DNA of 5,573 nucleotides, taken from contig CAZQRO010000107.1 of assembly GCA_964595785.1 (NCBI GenBank), forward strand, positions 1 through 5,573, given 5' to 3'. How positions within the stretch are numbered: the first letter of the stretch is position 1; every line of letters begins with the position of its first letter. The position numbers were made by a program, and so were the translations under genes. Positions 1-5,512 of this stretch are shown here, piece by piece. A model generated the notes under the pieces. The model had not been told where the DNA came from. It saw nothing but the letters and a program-made list of their open reading frames with translations, and did not search any database. This DNA comes from Bovifimicola sp964595785 (GTDB lineage Bacteria; Bacillota; Clostridia; Lachnospirales; Lachnospiraceae).

Positions 1-58
1 TGCGCATGATGCCTTACTAGTGGGACTTGATCCCGAACTTGGCACAGCGACTTTGTTG
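1..58. other. Unresolved GC-richer segment before the first terminator
   Basis: This short stretch is about half G+C, clearly richer than the AT-rich operon that follows. It sits directly before a plus-strand terminator, so it is probably the end of an upstream plus-strand transcript. If that transcript is a gene, its stop could be TGA at 7-9 or TAG at 18-20. The remaining plus frame stays open from base 2 to a TGA at 134-136 but would run through the terminator. A small GGGA/TCCC hairpin (22-25 with 31-34) is visible. I compared it by eye with tRNA, 5S rRNA, tmRNA and group II intron ends and saw no match. I do not recognise it. Confidence 0.3.
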
Positions 59-106
59 AGAGAAGGAACGAACTTTAGACGGGGCTGTTCTTTCTCTTTT
101 TTTATT
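59..106 (+). terminator. Rho-independent terminator upstream of the operon
   Basis: The left arm at 59-69 pairs with the right arm at 87-97 over 11 bp, with one G-U wobble, around a 17-nt loop. A run of seven T follows from 97. It ends transcription from outside the window and insulates the seven-gene unit, which therefore needs its own promoter in the following leader. Confidence 0.85.
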
Positions 107-322
107 GTTGCGAAAAAAATATACAGAAATCAATGAGAATGGTCAACATCAGCAACGAAAAAAGCGTGCAGTCATACACGGCACACTGTAGTAGATATAA
201 AAATAAATATACGAATTTAATTTGCGGTAAAACTGCAGTAGGTAGGAACTATAATTTACCGCATGACAATCAAGTAATATGGATATTATTTTTATAAAGA
301 ATTTTAAAATTTAGAATAAAAT
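107..322 (+). other. Leader region of the operon, no convincing gene
   Basis: Together with the segment and terminator before it, this makes a gene-free stretch of 334 bases. It must contain the operon promoter. The most distinct element is the inverted repeat described separately at 223-263. An open frame of 54 codons starts at ATG 133 and stops at 295-297, but no ribosome binding site precedes it and its composition suggests nothing recognisable, so it is not called as a gene. TATTAT at 284-289 and TATAAA at 293-298 are other -10-like strings, but neither has a good -35 box at proper spacing. Confidence 0.5.
223..263 (+). promoter_or_regulatory. Perfect 9-bp inverted repeat with TATAAT box, candidate operator/promoter
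   Basis: TGCGGTAAA at 223-231 is the exact reverse complement of TTTACCGCA at 255-263, with 23 nt between. TATAAT at 250-255 lies at the inner edge of the right arm. No recognisable -35 hexamer is found 16-18 nt upstream of it. Arm spacing of about three helical turns (centre to centre 32 bp) would suit a dimeric regulator bound to one face of the DNA, and a poor -35 box would suit an activated promoter. That role is inference. The repeat could instead act as an RNA hairpin in the leader. Confidence 0.4.
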
Positions 323-334
323 GAGGAGCATGAA

Positions 335-1081
335 ATGAAATTAGGACGAACAGATAAGCTTGTGAAGATAATAGTTCTTATAATAGCTTTATTAACTATA
401 ACGACATTTGGAGTGAAAAGATGTATTATTCCTTTACTACAAGATGAAACACATACAAAAGAAATAGAAGATGGGGAAAATGAAAATATACAAGATGGAC
501 TCTACGAAAAAATGAAGAATGAAAAGGAAGATTTTACACAGTATGAAGAGAATGAAAAAGATTCCTCAATTATATATTTGCAAAATAGAAAATATGTAAT
601 TTTAGATGGTGAAATTCAAAAGAATCTACCAGATGGATTGAATGAAAACAATCTTCATACAAGACAAACTGTATTAATAAAAGATGGATACATTGTTAAT
701 GAGTATTCCATAGTCAGAGTTACATATACGTTGCAGAGTTTTAGTGATATTGAGAAATTAGAAACCACAAATAATAATAAGATTAGAGTTAAAAATGGAG
801 ATGAAATTGAAGATAGATTTGATCCTGTTATGATGTCTCCAAGTTCATATGATGTTATAGCTGCAAATCATTTTCATTTAGAAGTAACTGATCAGGAAGA
901 AAAAACAATAAACTTATATTATTGTATACCTGATCAATATCTAGATGATGTAAGCAAACTGACATTTTATATGAACCCTAACGGAGTTAACGTAAATTAT
1001 ATGCCAGATACATCTGATAATAAAGACATGTATGTGGCTGAATATAATCTAGGAAATATATTAAAAAGAAAGGAAAAGTGA
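335..1081 (+). CDS. Membrane-anchored exported protein of unknown function, first gene of the transporter operon
   Basis: The 248-residue product has a basic N-terminus and one hydrophobic helix at about residues 10-27, followed by a highly charged E/K/D/N-rich linker (about 37-77) and a C-terminal domain of alternating short hydrophobic stretches (about 80-240) that reads as beta-rich. The helix lacks a clear signal peptidase or lipobox site, so the protein is probably held in the membrane with its domain outside. The layout is shared with the gene at 4164 and recalls small anchored proteins of the DUF4352/DUF5028 sort, but I cannot confirm a family. The ATG follows GAGGAG (323-328) at a 6-nt spacing. 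The next permease starts within a few bases of its stop, so it is cotranscribed and likely works with the ABC complex, for example as an outer-face sensor or binding subunit (inference). Confidence 0.8.
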   Translation: MKLGRTDKLVKIIVLIIALLTITTFGVKRCIIPLLQDETHTKEIEDGENENIQDGLYEKMKNEKEDFTQYEENEKDSSIIYLQNRKYVILDGEIQKNLPDGLNENNLHTRQTVLIKDGYIVNEYSIVRVTYTLQSFSDIEKLETTNNNKIRVKNGDEIEDRFDPVMMSPSSYDVIAANHFHLEVTDQEEKTINLYYCIPDQYLDDVSKLTFYMNPNGVNVNYMPDTSDNKDMYVAEYNLGNILKRKEK

Positions 1082-1086
1082 TTAGT

Positions 1087-1908
1087 ATGGGAATATATGG
1101 TGAGGAGTTAAAAAGAATGTGGAGAACCATAGGACTATATATATCTCTTTTGGTTGGTTGTGTAATCGTTATTATGCATTGGGTTCAGTATGTCCTGCCT
1201 TATGCCAAGACCATAAATACTAATCCTGATTATAGTAGAGGAATGATTGTTTATCCAGTTAATGCATTTACGAATTGGATAGGTGGTACAGATACAATGT
1301 ATTCCAAATTGTTATTTCTTCTTCTGCCCATGCTTGTAACATTGCCGTATGCTGTTTCTTTTTATCAGGATTGTAAAAATGGATATATTAATTATGTTTG
1401 TACAAGAACATCACAGAAATCTTATTTTCAAGCTAAGTTCTTAGCTGTTTTTTTATCAGGAGGAATTGTGTCTGTAATTCCACTTTTATTGAATTTTATA
1501 TTAAGTGCAACAGTAATGCCATGTATCAAAGTAGAGGCAGCAGCTGGTGCGGGATTTGTATTACCTAAGTCATCATTTTCAAAGATTTTCTTTCAACATC
1601 CATTTTTGTTTAATCTAATTTGTTTAGTAATGGTTTTTGTATTTGCTGGTACATTGGCAGTATTTGCGTTAGCAACTACCTTTTATTCAAAGTACATATA
1701 TACACCTATGTTATTTCCTTTTATTTTGTGTCTGGTTATAATGGCTTTTGCCGATTTAATTCAACATTATGAATGGCAGCCAATGAACTTTTTAAGTCCT
1801 GCTTATAGTTCACCTAGACTGGTATCTTTTTTTGTTACTACTGGAATTTTACTTTTCATTTCATGGTGGGAGTTCTTATTTAGAGGGAAGAAACAGGATG
1901 TGTTATAG
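1087..1908 (+). CDS. ABC-2-type transporter permease subunit (first of three)
   Basis: The 273-residue integral membrane protein has six hydrophobic segments at about 14-33, 74-92, 117-143, 174-198, 206-225 and 244-265. The long loop after helix 1 is probably outside, and the polar loop at about 93-116 (containing SFYQDCKNGYIN) is probably cytoplasmic and contacts the ATPase. This is the ABC-2 permease pattern of peptide-resistance and lantibiotic-immunity transporters, where such subunits are about 230-280 residues. I chose ATG 1087 because the eight-base SD AGAAAGGA (1067-1074) lies 12 nt upstream. A GTG at 1078 is also in frame and would overlap the previous stop as GTGA, but lies only 3 nt from the SD. 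The end overlaps the next gene by 11 bp. Confidence 0.82.
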   Translation: MGIYGEELKRMWRTIGLYISLLVGCVIVIMHWVQYVLPYAKTINTNPDYSRGMIVYPVNAFTNWIGGTDTMYSKLLFLLLPMLVTLPYAVSFYQDCKNGYINYVCTRTSQKSYFQAKFLAVFLSGGIVSVIPLLLNFILSATVMPCIKVEAAAGAGFVLPKSSFSKIFFQHPFLFNLICLVMVFVFAGTLAVFALATTFYSKYIYTPMLFPFILCLVIMAFADLIQHYEWQPMNFLSPAYSSPRLVSFFVTTGILLFISWWEFLFRGKKQDVL

Positions 1909-2647
1909 AAAAAATTACAAAATTAGGATAGACAAAATCATAATAATATTATTAAGTAGCCTTATCATTCTCACCTTTTTTGCATGGTTTCATACAATGA
2001 CAGGTGTGAAGTATTTTTTTCAACATCCCTATGGAATTGTATCACGTGCAGATATTCTAATTGATGTGTATAAAAGCTGGCATTCTAATTATGTTAGTGT
2101 GGCGATGATTATGTTCATTTCATTATATTTTAATAAGACAGATTTTAAATACTATAATATCATTGCATATGGTTCAAAATTGAAAGTATGGTTTATACAA
2201 ATTAAAAGAATTTATTTATATAGTTTGTGTTCAGCTGTGTATTTTTGGTTGGTAGTGTTGGTATTATCTAATAAATATATTTTAATCTCCATAAATTGGA
2301 ATAAAACAGATAGCCATTTCTTTAAAATCACTGGAAGTCTGATGGAAATGAAATATGTATATGTGGCACTTGCCATATTAGCAGTACTTATATTTTTAAA
2401 TATTGTTATGGCCACGTTGTATATTTTATTAAGCTGGATATTTACTAATCAGATATTTGTATGGATTATGGAATTTATGATTGTATTTTTCTTTAATAAA
2501 ATTATAAAATGGTCGCCTCTATCACAGATTTATTATAAAAACTGGATAGAAGGCAAAATTATAATATCATTTTTAATTGTGGTAATGCTGCTTGTTCTGT
2601 TGCAACTAGTGGGAAGGTTCATTGTTAGGCACAAGGAGTTTTATTAA
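1898..2647 (+). CDS. ABC-2-type transporter permease subunit (second of three)
   Basis: The 249-residue membrane protein has six hydrophobic segments at about 14-31, 63-79, 105-125, 153-179, 183-200 and 220-241 and a basic N-terminus, giving the same overall plan as its two permease neighbours. The frame is open further upstream to a TTG at 1832, but that would add 22 residues without hydrophobic or motif value and a 77-bp overlap. ATG 1898 has GAGGG (1883-1887) upstream and gives an 11-bp overlap with the preceding permease, a typical translational coupling. Family assignment rests on topology, size and the adjacent ATPase gene rather than a diagnostic motif. It would form part of the membrane channel of the ABC complex. 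Confidence 0.75.
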   Translation: MCYRKNYKIRIDKIIIILLSSLIILTFFAWFHTMTGVKYFFQHPYGIVSRADILIDVYKSWHSNYVSVAMIMFISLYFNKTDFKYYNIIAYGSKLKVWFIQIKRIYLYSLCSAVYFWLVVLVLSNKYILISINWNKTDSHFFKITGSLMEMKYVYVALAILAVLIFLNIVMATLYILLSWIFTNQIFVWIMEFMIVFFFNKIIKWSPLSQIYYKNWIEGKIIISFLIVVMLLVLLQLVGRFIVRHKEFY

Positions 2648-2670
2648 TTTAGAGTTTGAAGGGAGAAAAA

Positions 2671-3501
2671 ATGATATTTCAATTGTTTCGTTATGATTTT
2701 ATTCATGGAATTATACATCAGTGGAAGAAATATATAGTGGTTATTTTAATTACAATATTTTCTTGTGCCTTGTTTGTTTTAAATTATCAAAAGAAATTAA
2801 ATCTTACTGCTGTTAATTTTTCTGATTTGATATTTTGGAATTTTAGAGGAATGAAAAGCGCGGACAGTATGAAATCTATGTTTATTACATCCAATGGGGT
2901 GTGGCTCATGTTGAACTTTTTCCTAAGTTTAATTGTTGGTGTTTACATTAAGCAGGAAATGAGCGGAATGGGACAACAAATACTGATGAAATCAGGGAGA
3001 AAATGTGTATGGTGGTTTAGCAAGTGTGTGTGGTGTATATTTGCTGTGCTTATATATTATTTTATAATTTTTTTAACTGTATTTATAATCTCTTTATACA
3101 CTGGTGGTCAAGCTCCAATAGTTCAATTGCCAATATTACAAAGGTTTGTAAATCAACATATGGAAATGAGCATTTCAAATCATTTGTTAGCTACATATAT
3201 GCTGCAAATGATGTTTGTTTCAATAGCAATATCAATGGTTCAAATGATGATTTGTATTACATGTCCATTTGTTTTATCATTTCTTTTTATTGGAGTAGTT
3301 CTTGTAAATGCTATTTTTATGACTAACAAATACAGTGTTGGAAATATGTTAATGTTAATACGAGATATAAATCAAGATATAAGTAGTTCTTATATTTCAA
3401 TAATATGTATTGTAGTTGTAATATTAACTATGATTTTTGGCAGTCTTTATATAAAAAAGAGAGATATTAGAGAGATAAATATGATGAAGGGTGGAATTTA
3501 G
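2671..3501 (+). CDS. ABC-2-type transporter permease subunit (third of three)
   Basis: The 276-residue protein begins with the amphipathic MIFQLFRYDF that is common at the N-terminus of these permeases and has six hydrophobic segments at about 21-38, 77-93, 119-142, 172-193, 197-217 and 241-261. The polar loop after helix 2 (about 94-118, containing QEMSGMGQQILMKSG) is the likely cytoplasmic coupling region. ATG 2671 follows AAGGGAG (2659-2665) at a 5-nt spacing. A TTG at 2656 in the same frame lies before that SD and is not the start. It lies 23 nt after the second permease, and its stop is one base from the ATPase start, so this permease and the ATPase are probably made in step. It ends with a short basic tail (KKRDIREINMMKGG). 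Confidence 0.8.
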   Translation: MIFQLFRYDFIHGIIHQWKKYIVVILITIFSCALFVLNYQKKLNLTAVNFSDLIFWNFRGMKSADSMKSMFITSNGVWLMLNFFLSLIVGVYIKQEMSGMGQQILMKSGRKCVWWFSKCVWCIFAVLIYYFIIFLTVFIISLYTGGQAPIVQLPILQRFVNQHMEMSISNHLLATYMLQMMFVSIAISMVQMMICITCPFVLSFLFIGVVLVNAIFMTNKYSVGNMLMLIRDINQDISSSYISIICIVVVILTMIFGSLYIKKRDIREINMMKGGI

Positions 3502-3502
3502 T

Positions 3503-4147
3503 ATGTATCTGGAAATTACAAATTTAAATAAAGAAATAGGCAAAACGATGATACTGCAGAATATAAATATGCAGATGGAACAAGGGGAAATTTATGGACT
3601 AATGGGGATTAATGGTTCAGGAAAAACAATGATTATGCGATGTATGTGTGGACTTGTAAGACCTACAAATGGAAGTGTAAAAATTAATGGAAAAGAACTT
3701 GGAAAAGATATAGATTTTCCACAAAGCTTAGGTGCATTAATTGAAAATCCTGGATTTATTGAACATTATAGTGCAATAGATAATATGAAAGCACTTGCTT
3801 CAATTCGTAAAAAAGCAGGAGAACTTGAAATTAAAGAACTTCTTCAAAGAGTAGGATTAGATGATAAGGATAAGAAGAAAGTGAAAAAGTATTCTTTGGG
3901 AATGAGGCAAAAACTGGGGATTGCAATGGCACTTTTAGAGGATCCAGATATGATTATATTAGATGAGCCATTTAATGCATTAGACGAGAAGAGTGTAGAA
4001 ATTGTAAAACAAATTATATTAGATGCAAAGAAAAGAAATAAATTAATAATAATAAGCTGCCATAATAAAGATGATTTAAATCAGTTATCCGATGAAATAT
4101 ATAAGATTGAAAATGGACATATTATAGATCATTATGAAAAAATATAA
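3503..4147 (+). CDS. ABC transporter ATP-binding protein, BcrA/LanF-like, with E in place of the Q-loop glutamine
   Basis: The 214-residue cytoplasmic ATPase powers the transporter. Motifs in order are Walker A GINGSGKT (35-42), a Q-loop region reading GALIENPGF in which E81 replaces the usual glutamine, the signature SLGMRQ (131-136), Walker B MIILDEP (150-156) with D154 and E155, D-loop NALD (158-161) and the switch histidine H187. This set fits ATPases of bacitracin-resistance (BcrA) and lantibiotic-immunity (LanF) transporters. It is one nucleotide-binding domain only, without a C-terminal extension. ATG 3503 has AAGGGTGG (3487-3494) 8 nt upstream. A GTG at 3491 in frame lies inside that SD and is rejected. 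With one ATPase gene and three permease genes, a homodimer of this protein probably serves the whole complex (inference). Confidence 0.93.
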   Translation: MYLEITNLNKEIGKTMILQNINMQMEQGEIYGLMGINGSGKTMIMRCMCGLVRPTNGSVKINGKELGKDIDFPQSLGALIENPGFIEHYSAIDNMKALASIRKKAGELEIKELLQRVGLDDKDKKKVKKYSLGMRQKLGIAMALLEDPDMIILDEPFNALDEKSVEIVKQIILDAKKRNKLIIISCHNKDDLNQLSDEIYKIENGHIIDHYEKI

Positions 4148-4163
4148 CTTAGGGGGGATATAA

Positions 4164-4706
4164 ATGCCAAAGAAAATAATAAAAAGATTTGCGATTATGC
4201 TTTCTATATTGTGTACTTTTATAATTATCATTTTAATTTTTCGTGTAAATGTAAGATTTCGTAACTCCAAACAATATGTGTATCAAATGAATGAATATTT
4301 TGAATGTGAGAATCAATTACAATACTCAGTGACAAATGCAGGATTTTTTTCAGATGATGATAAAGAATTATTTCAGGATATAGAAACTGATGAATATGAA
4401 ATTATAGGATGTTATATAGATATTAGTGTTGTAAATAATGGAGAAACGAGTATTCATATAAACCTTGCAGATTACGTACTAACATCAGGAGGATGGGGCC
4501 AAAGAGTGAATTATCCTTTGTTTACAAAAGTAAATAAACAATACAATTCCACATTAAAACCAGGTGAAAGTACAGAATTCAGGTTACCATTTACTGTACC
4601 TAGCAGTGTGTTTACTGATAAACAGTGGGACAAAGTAATGGAAAGAGAGTATTCATTAGTGTTCTCTTTGTATCCAGCAAAACAAGAAGTGGAGATTAAT
4701 TTGTAA
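4164..4706 (+). CDS. Membrane-anchored exported protein, DUF4352/DUF5028-like
   Basis: The 180-residue protein has a basic start, one strong hydrophobic helix at about 9-27, then a domain of about 150 residues outside the membrane. The domain reads as a beta-sandwich: a strand with ISVVNNGE (87-94), then LKPGES (131-136) and a hydrophobic strand YSLVFSLYPA (163-172). The pattern of a conserved N-N-G turn followed by L-x-P-G-E-x-x-E-F resembles DUF4352 and similar extracytoplasmic domains. The exact family is a guess. There is no lipobox and no clear cleavage site, so it is probably anchored by the helix. ATG 4164 follows the very G-rich SD AGGGGGG (4151-4157) at 6 nt, 16 nt after the ATPase stop. 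It has the same architecture as the first gene, so the transporter genes are flanked by two anchored outer-face proteins. Confidence 0.78.
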   Translation: MPKKIIKRFAIMLSILCTFIIIILIFRVNVRFRNSKQYVYQMNEYFECENQLQYSVTNAGFFSDDDKELFQDIETDEYEIIGCYIDISVVNNGETSIHINLADYVLTSGGWGQRVNYPLFTKVNKQYNSTLKPGESTEFRLPFTVPSSVFTDKQWDKVMEREYSLVFSLYPAKQEVEINL

Positions 4707-4719
4707 CTAAAGCAAAAAT
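4705..4719 (+). repeat. Left arm of a perfect 15-bp inverted repeat bracketing the last gene
   Basis: AACTAAAGCAAAAAT here is the exact reverse complement of the sequence at 5223-5237. It begins inside the stop codon of the preceding gene (TAA 4704-4706). Together the arms enclose 503 bases that contain only the secreted-protein gene. No obvious target-site duplication flanks them. Confidence 0.75.
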
Positions 4720-4733
4720 ATTAATATAAAGAT

Positions 4734-4752
4734 GGAGGAAGAAACATCATTG
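4734..4752 (+). promoter_or_regulatory. Strong ribosome binding site followed by ATT and TTG, not ATG
   Basis: GGAGGAA (4734-4740) is a good SD. At proper distance it is followed by ATT at 4749 (8 nt) in the frame of the secreted protein, and by TTG at 4750 (9 nt) in the next frame. The TTG frame stops after only 13 codons (4789-4791). The nearest canonical start codon in the main frame is GTG 4782, which has no SD. The site therefore points either to a rare ATT start, to a frameshift between the TTG frame and the main frame, or to a tiny leader peptide translationally coupled to GTG 4782. Confidence 0.7.
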
Positions 4753-4781
4753 AATCAAGAAATACCAAAAGAAATGTCAAA

Positions 4782-5213
4782 GTGTTATTAAAAGTCATTG
4801 TAGTAGGTATTATAGGGGTATTTGTTCTAAAACAGGGACAATTGTTTGCTCAGGCAGCAGAAAATTATCATGATAAGGTCTTTGAATGGACTATTGATAA
4901 TGATATTTGCGAAACGACCGAGGTTTTTACTGAATATGAAGAAAAATGGGATGATACTTCTTGCTATTTATATAATGTTACATCTAATGGATGTTTATCG
5001 TTTTTTCATGTCGTAGGTTCAAATGGTGGTGGGATGAATGATTGCACGGATTATAATTATTGGAACGGAAATAATAGTTGTTATCCAGGAGAAGCAGTGT
5101 TTTTAAGAAATTGGGTGTATGAGAATGGTTATAAATATGCTGCTGTATGGTTTGATCCGGGCAATGGATATCATAATTATATTAAAGTATTGTGGAGCCC
5201 AGATAGCATATAA
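4782..5213 (+). CDS. Small secreted five-cysteine protein, bacteriocin-like or DUF2712-like
   Basis: Coordinates give the shortest frame with a canonical start (GTG). Translation more likely begins near 4749, adding 11 residues that include a basic KRNVK stretch ideal for a signal peptide n-region. Residues 4-22 are hydrophobic and AQA (23-25) is a good signal peptidase I site, leaving a mature protein of about 118 residues. That part has five cysteines (43, 61, 71, 88, 100), six tryptophans and many N, G and Y residues, and it ends in WSPDSI. From memory, small secreted Firmicute proteins of the DUF2712 sort, often found beside ABC transporter genes, have a similar size and C-terminal W-S-P-D-S. 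I could not verify this. As last gene of the transporter operon it may be a bacteriocin or signal protein whose self-protection is provided by the ABC complex (inference). It has no lanthionine or modification genes beside it. Confidence 0.75.
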   Translation: MLLKVIVVGIIGVFVLKQGQLFAQAAENYHDKVFEWTIDNDICETTEVFTEYEEKWDDTSCYLYNVTSNGCLSFFHVVGSNGGGMNDCTDYNYWNGNNSCYPGEAVFLRNWVYENGYKYAAVWFDPGNGYHNYIKVLWSPDSI

Positions 5214-5222
5214 ACAATTTTA

Positions 5223-5237
5223 ATTTTTGCTTTAGTT
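5223..5237 (-). repeat. Right arm of the 15-bp inverted repeat
   Basis: ATTTTTGCTTTAGTT pairs perfectly with 4705-4719. It lies 9 nt after the secreted-protein stop and 2 nt before the terminator stem. In RNA the two arms could close a panhandle around the message of the last gene. Confidence 0.75.
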
Positions 5238-5239
5238 TA

Positions 5240-5280
5240 AAAGGGACTGTCGCTTTACTTAGTGCGACAGCCTCTTTATT
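5240..5280 (+). terminator. Operon terminator, possibly bidirectional
   Basis: The left arm 5240-5253 pairs with the right arm 5264-5277. There are seven perfect bp (CTGTCGC/GCGACAG) nearest the loop, one A-C mismatch, then GGG with CTC including a wobble, and AAA with TTT. The loop is 10 nt and T-rich sequence follows. On the minus strand the stem is followed by TTTT, so it could also stop transcription from the right. Confidence 0.8.
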
Positions 5281-5380
5281 ACTTACTATGAAACCTTCAA
5301 TGTAGTTTCATTCATGGTGCTGCGAAGTTCTGAGGCATGGGAGTTTTATAGGAAACTTCACCATTGGCGAAGCCTTGAAT
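5281..5380. other. Structured intergenic stretch between convergent units
   Basis: No supported gene is present. Two possible secondary structures are visible. TGAAAC (5289-5294) pairs with GTTTCA (5305-5310). A longer imperfect stem joins ATGGT (5314-5318) with ACCAT (5360-5364) and, after a 5-nt bulge, GAAGTT (5324-5329) with AACTTC (5354-5359). This amount of folding exceeds what the terminators need and could mark a dispersed palindromic repeat or a small RNA. Neither is established. Confidence 0.3.
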
Positions 5381-5406
5381 TAAAAATGCCTACCAGAGGC
5401 AGGCAT
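5381..5406 (-). terminator. Second minus-strand terminator
   Basis: Read on the minus strand, ATGCCTGCC and GGTAGGCAT form a 9-bp stem with one G-U wobble and a TCT loop, followed by TTTT. On the plus strand the wobble becomes an A-C mismatch and no T-run follows, so its direction is minus. It backs up the stronger terminator at 5421-5473. Confidence 0.65.
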
Positions 5407-5420
5407 AAAAAGAAGACGAT

Positions 5421-5473
5421 AAAACAAAAGAGAGATTCGAGAAGTATCTAAAGAACTTCATCGAATCTCTCTT
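5421..5473 (-). terminator. Rubrerythrin gene terminator
   Basis: A perfect 12-bp stem (5429-5440 with 5461-5472) continues past a one-base bulge into 5 more bp (5441-5445 with 5455-5459). On the minus strand the stem is followed by TTTTGTTTT. It is the first terminator met after the stop of the minus-strand rubrerythrin gene. Confidence 0.88.
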
Positions 5474-5512
5474 GATTTCAATATCTATACGACTTGGGGG
5501 TGACTGGCTTCA

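Noticed and set aside
133..297. 54-codon open frame in the leader starting with ATG
   Set aside because: There is no ribosome binding site upstream, it contains the inverted repeat and the likely promoter, and it has no signal peptide or recognisable motif.
2212..2415. Minus-strand frame of 67 codons inside the second permease
   Set aside because: It is antisense to a well-supported membrane protein gene and is explained by AT-rich hydrophobic codons.
3024..3326. Plus-strand frame of 100 codons inside the third permease
   Set aside because: It lies wholly within the permease gene in another frame, has no SD and no motif.
4085..4270. Minus-strand frame of 61 codons across the ATPase end and the next gene start
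   Set aside because: It is antisense to two supported genes and would cover their SD; no independent signal supports it.
4701..4730. Possible internal promoter for the last gene (TTGTAA, 18 nt, TATAAA)
   Set aside because: The start of transcription would fall in the SD at 4734-4740, leaving no usable ribosome binding site, and no terminator separates the gene from the one before.
335..5213. A classic lantibiotic biosynthesis cluster
   Set aside because: There is no LanB, LanC or LanM enzyme, no double-glycine leader peptide and no peptidase-containing transporter; the small product carries a Sec-type signal instead.
5314..5451. 45-codon plus-strand frame after the operon terminator
   Set aside because: It has no SD, runs through the 5381-5406 terminator and into that at 5421-5473, and its basic, low-complexity end comes from the terminator stems.
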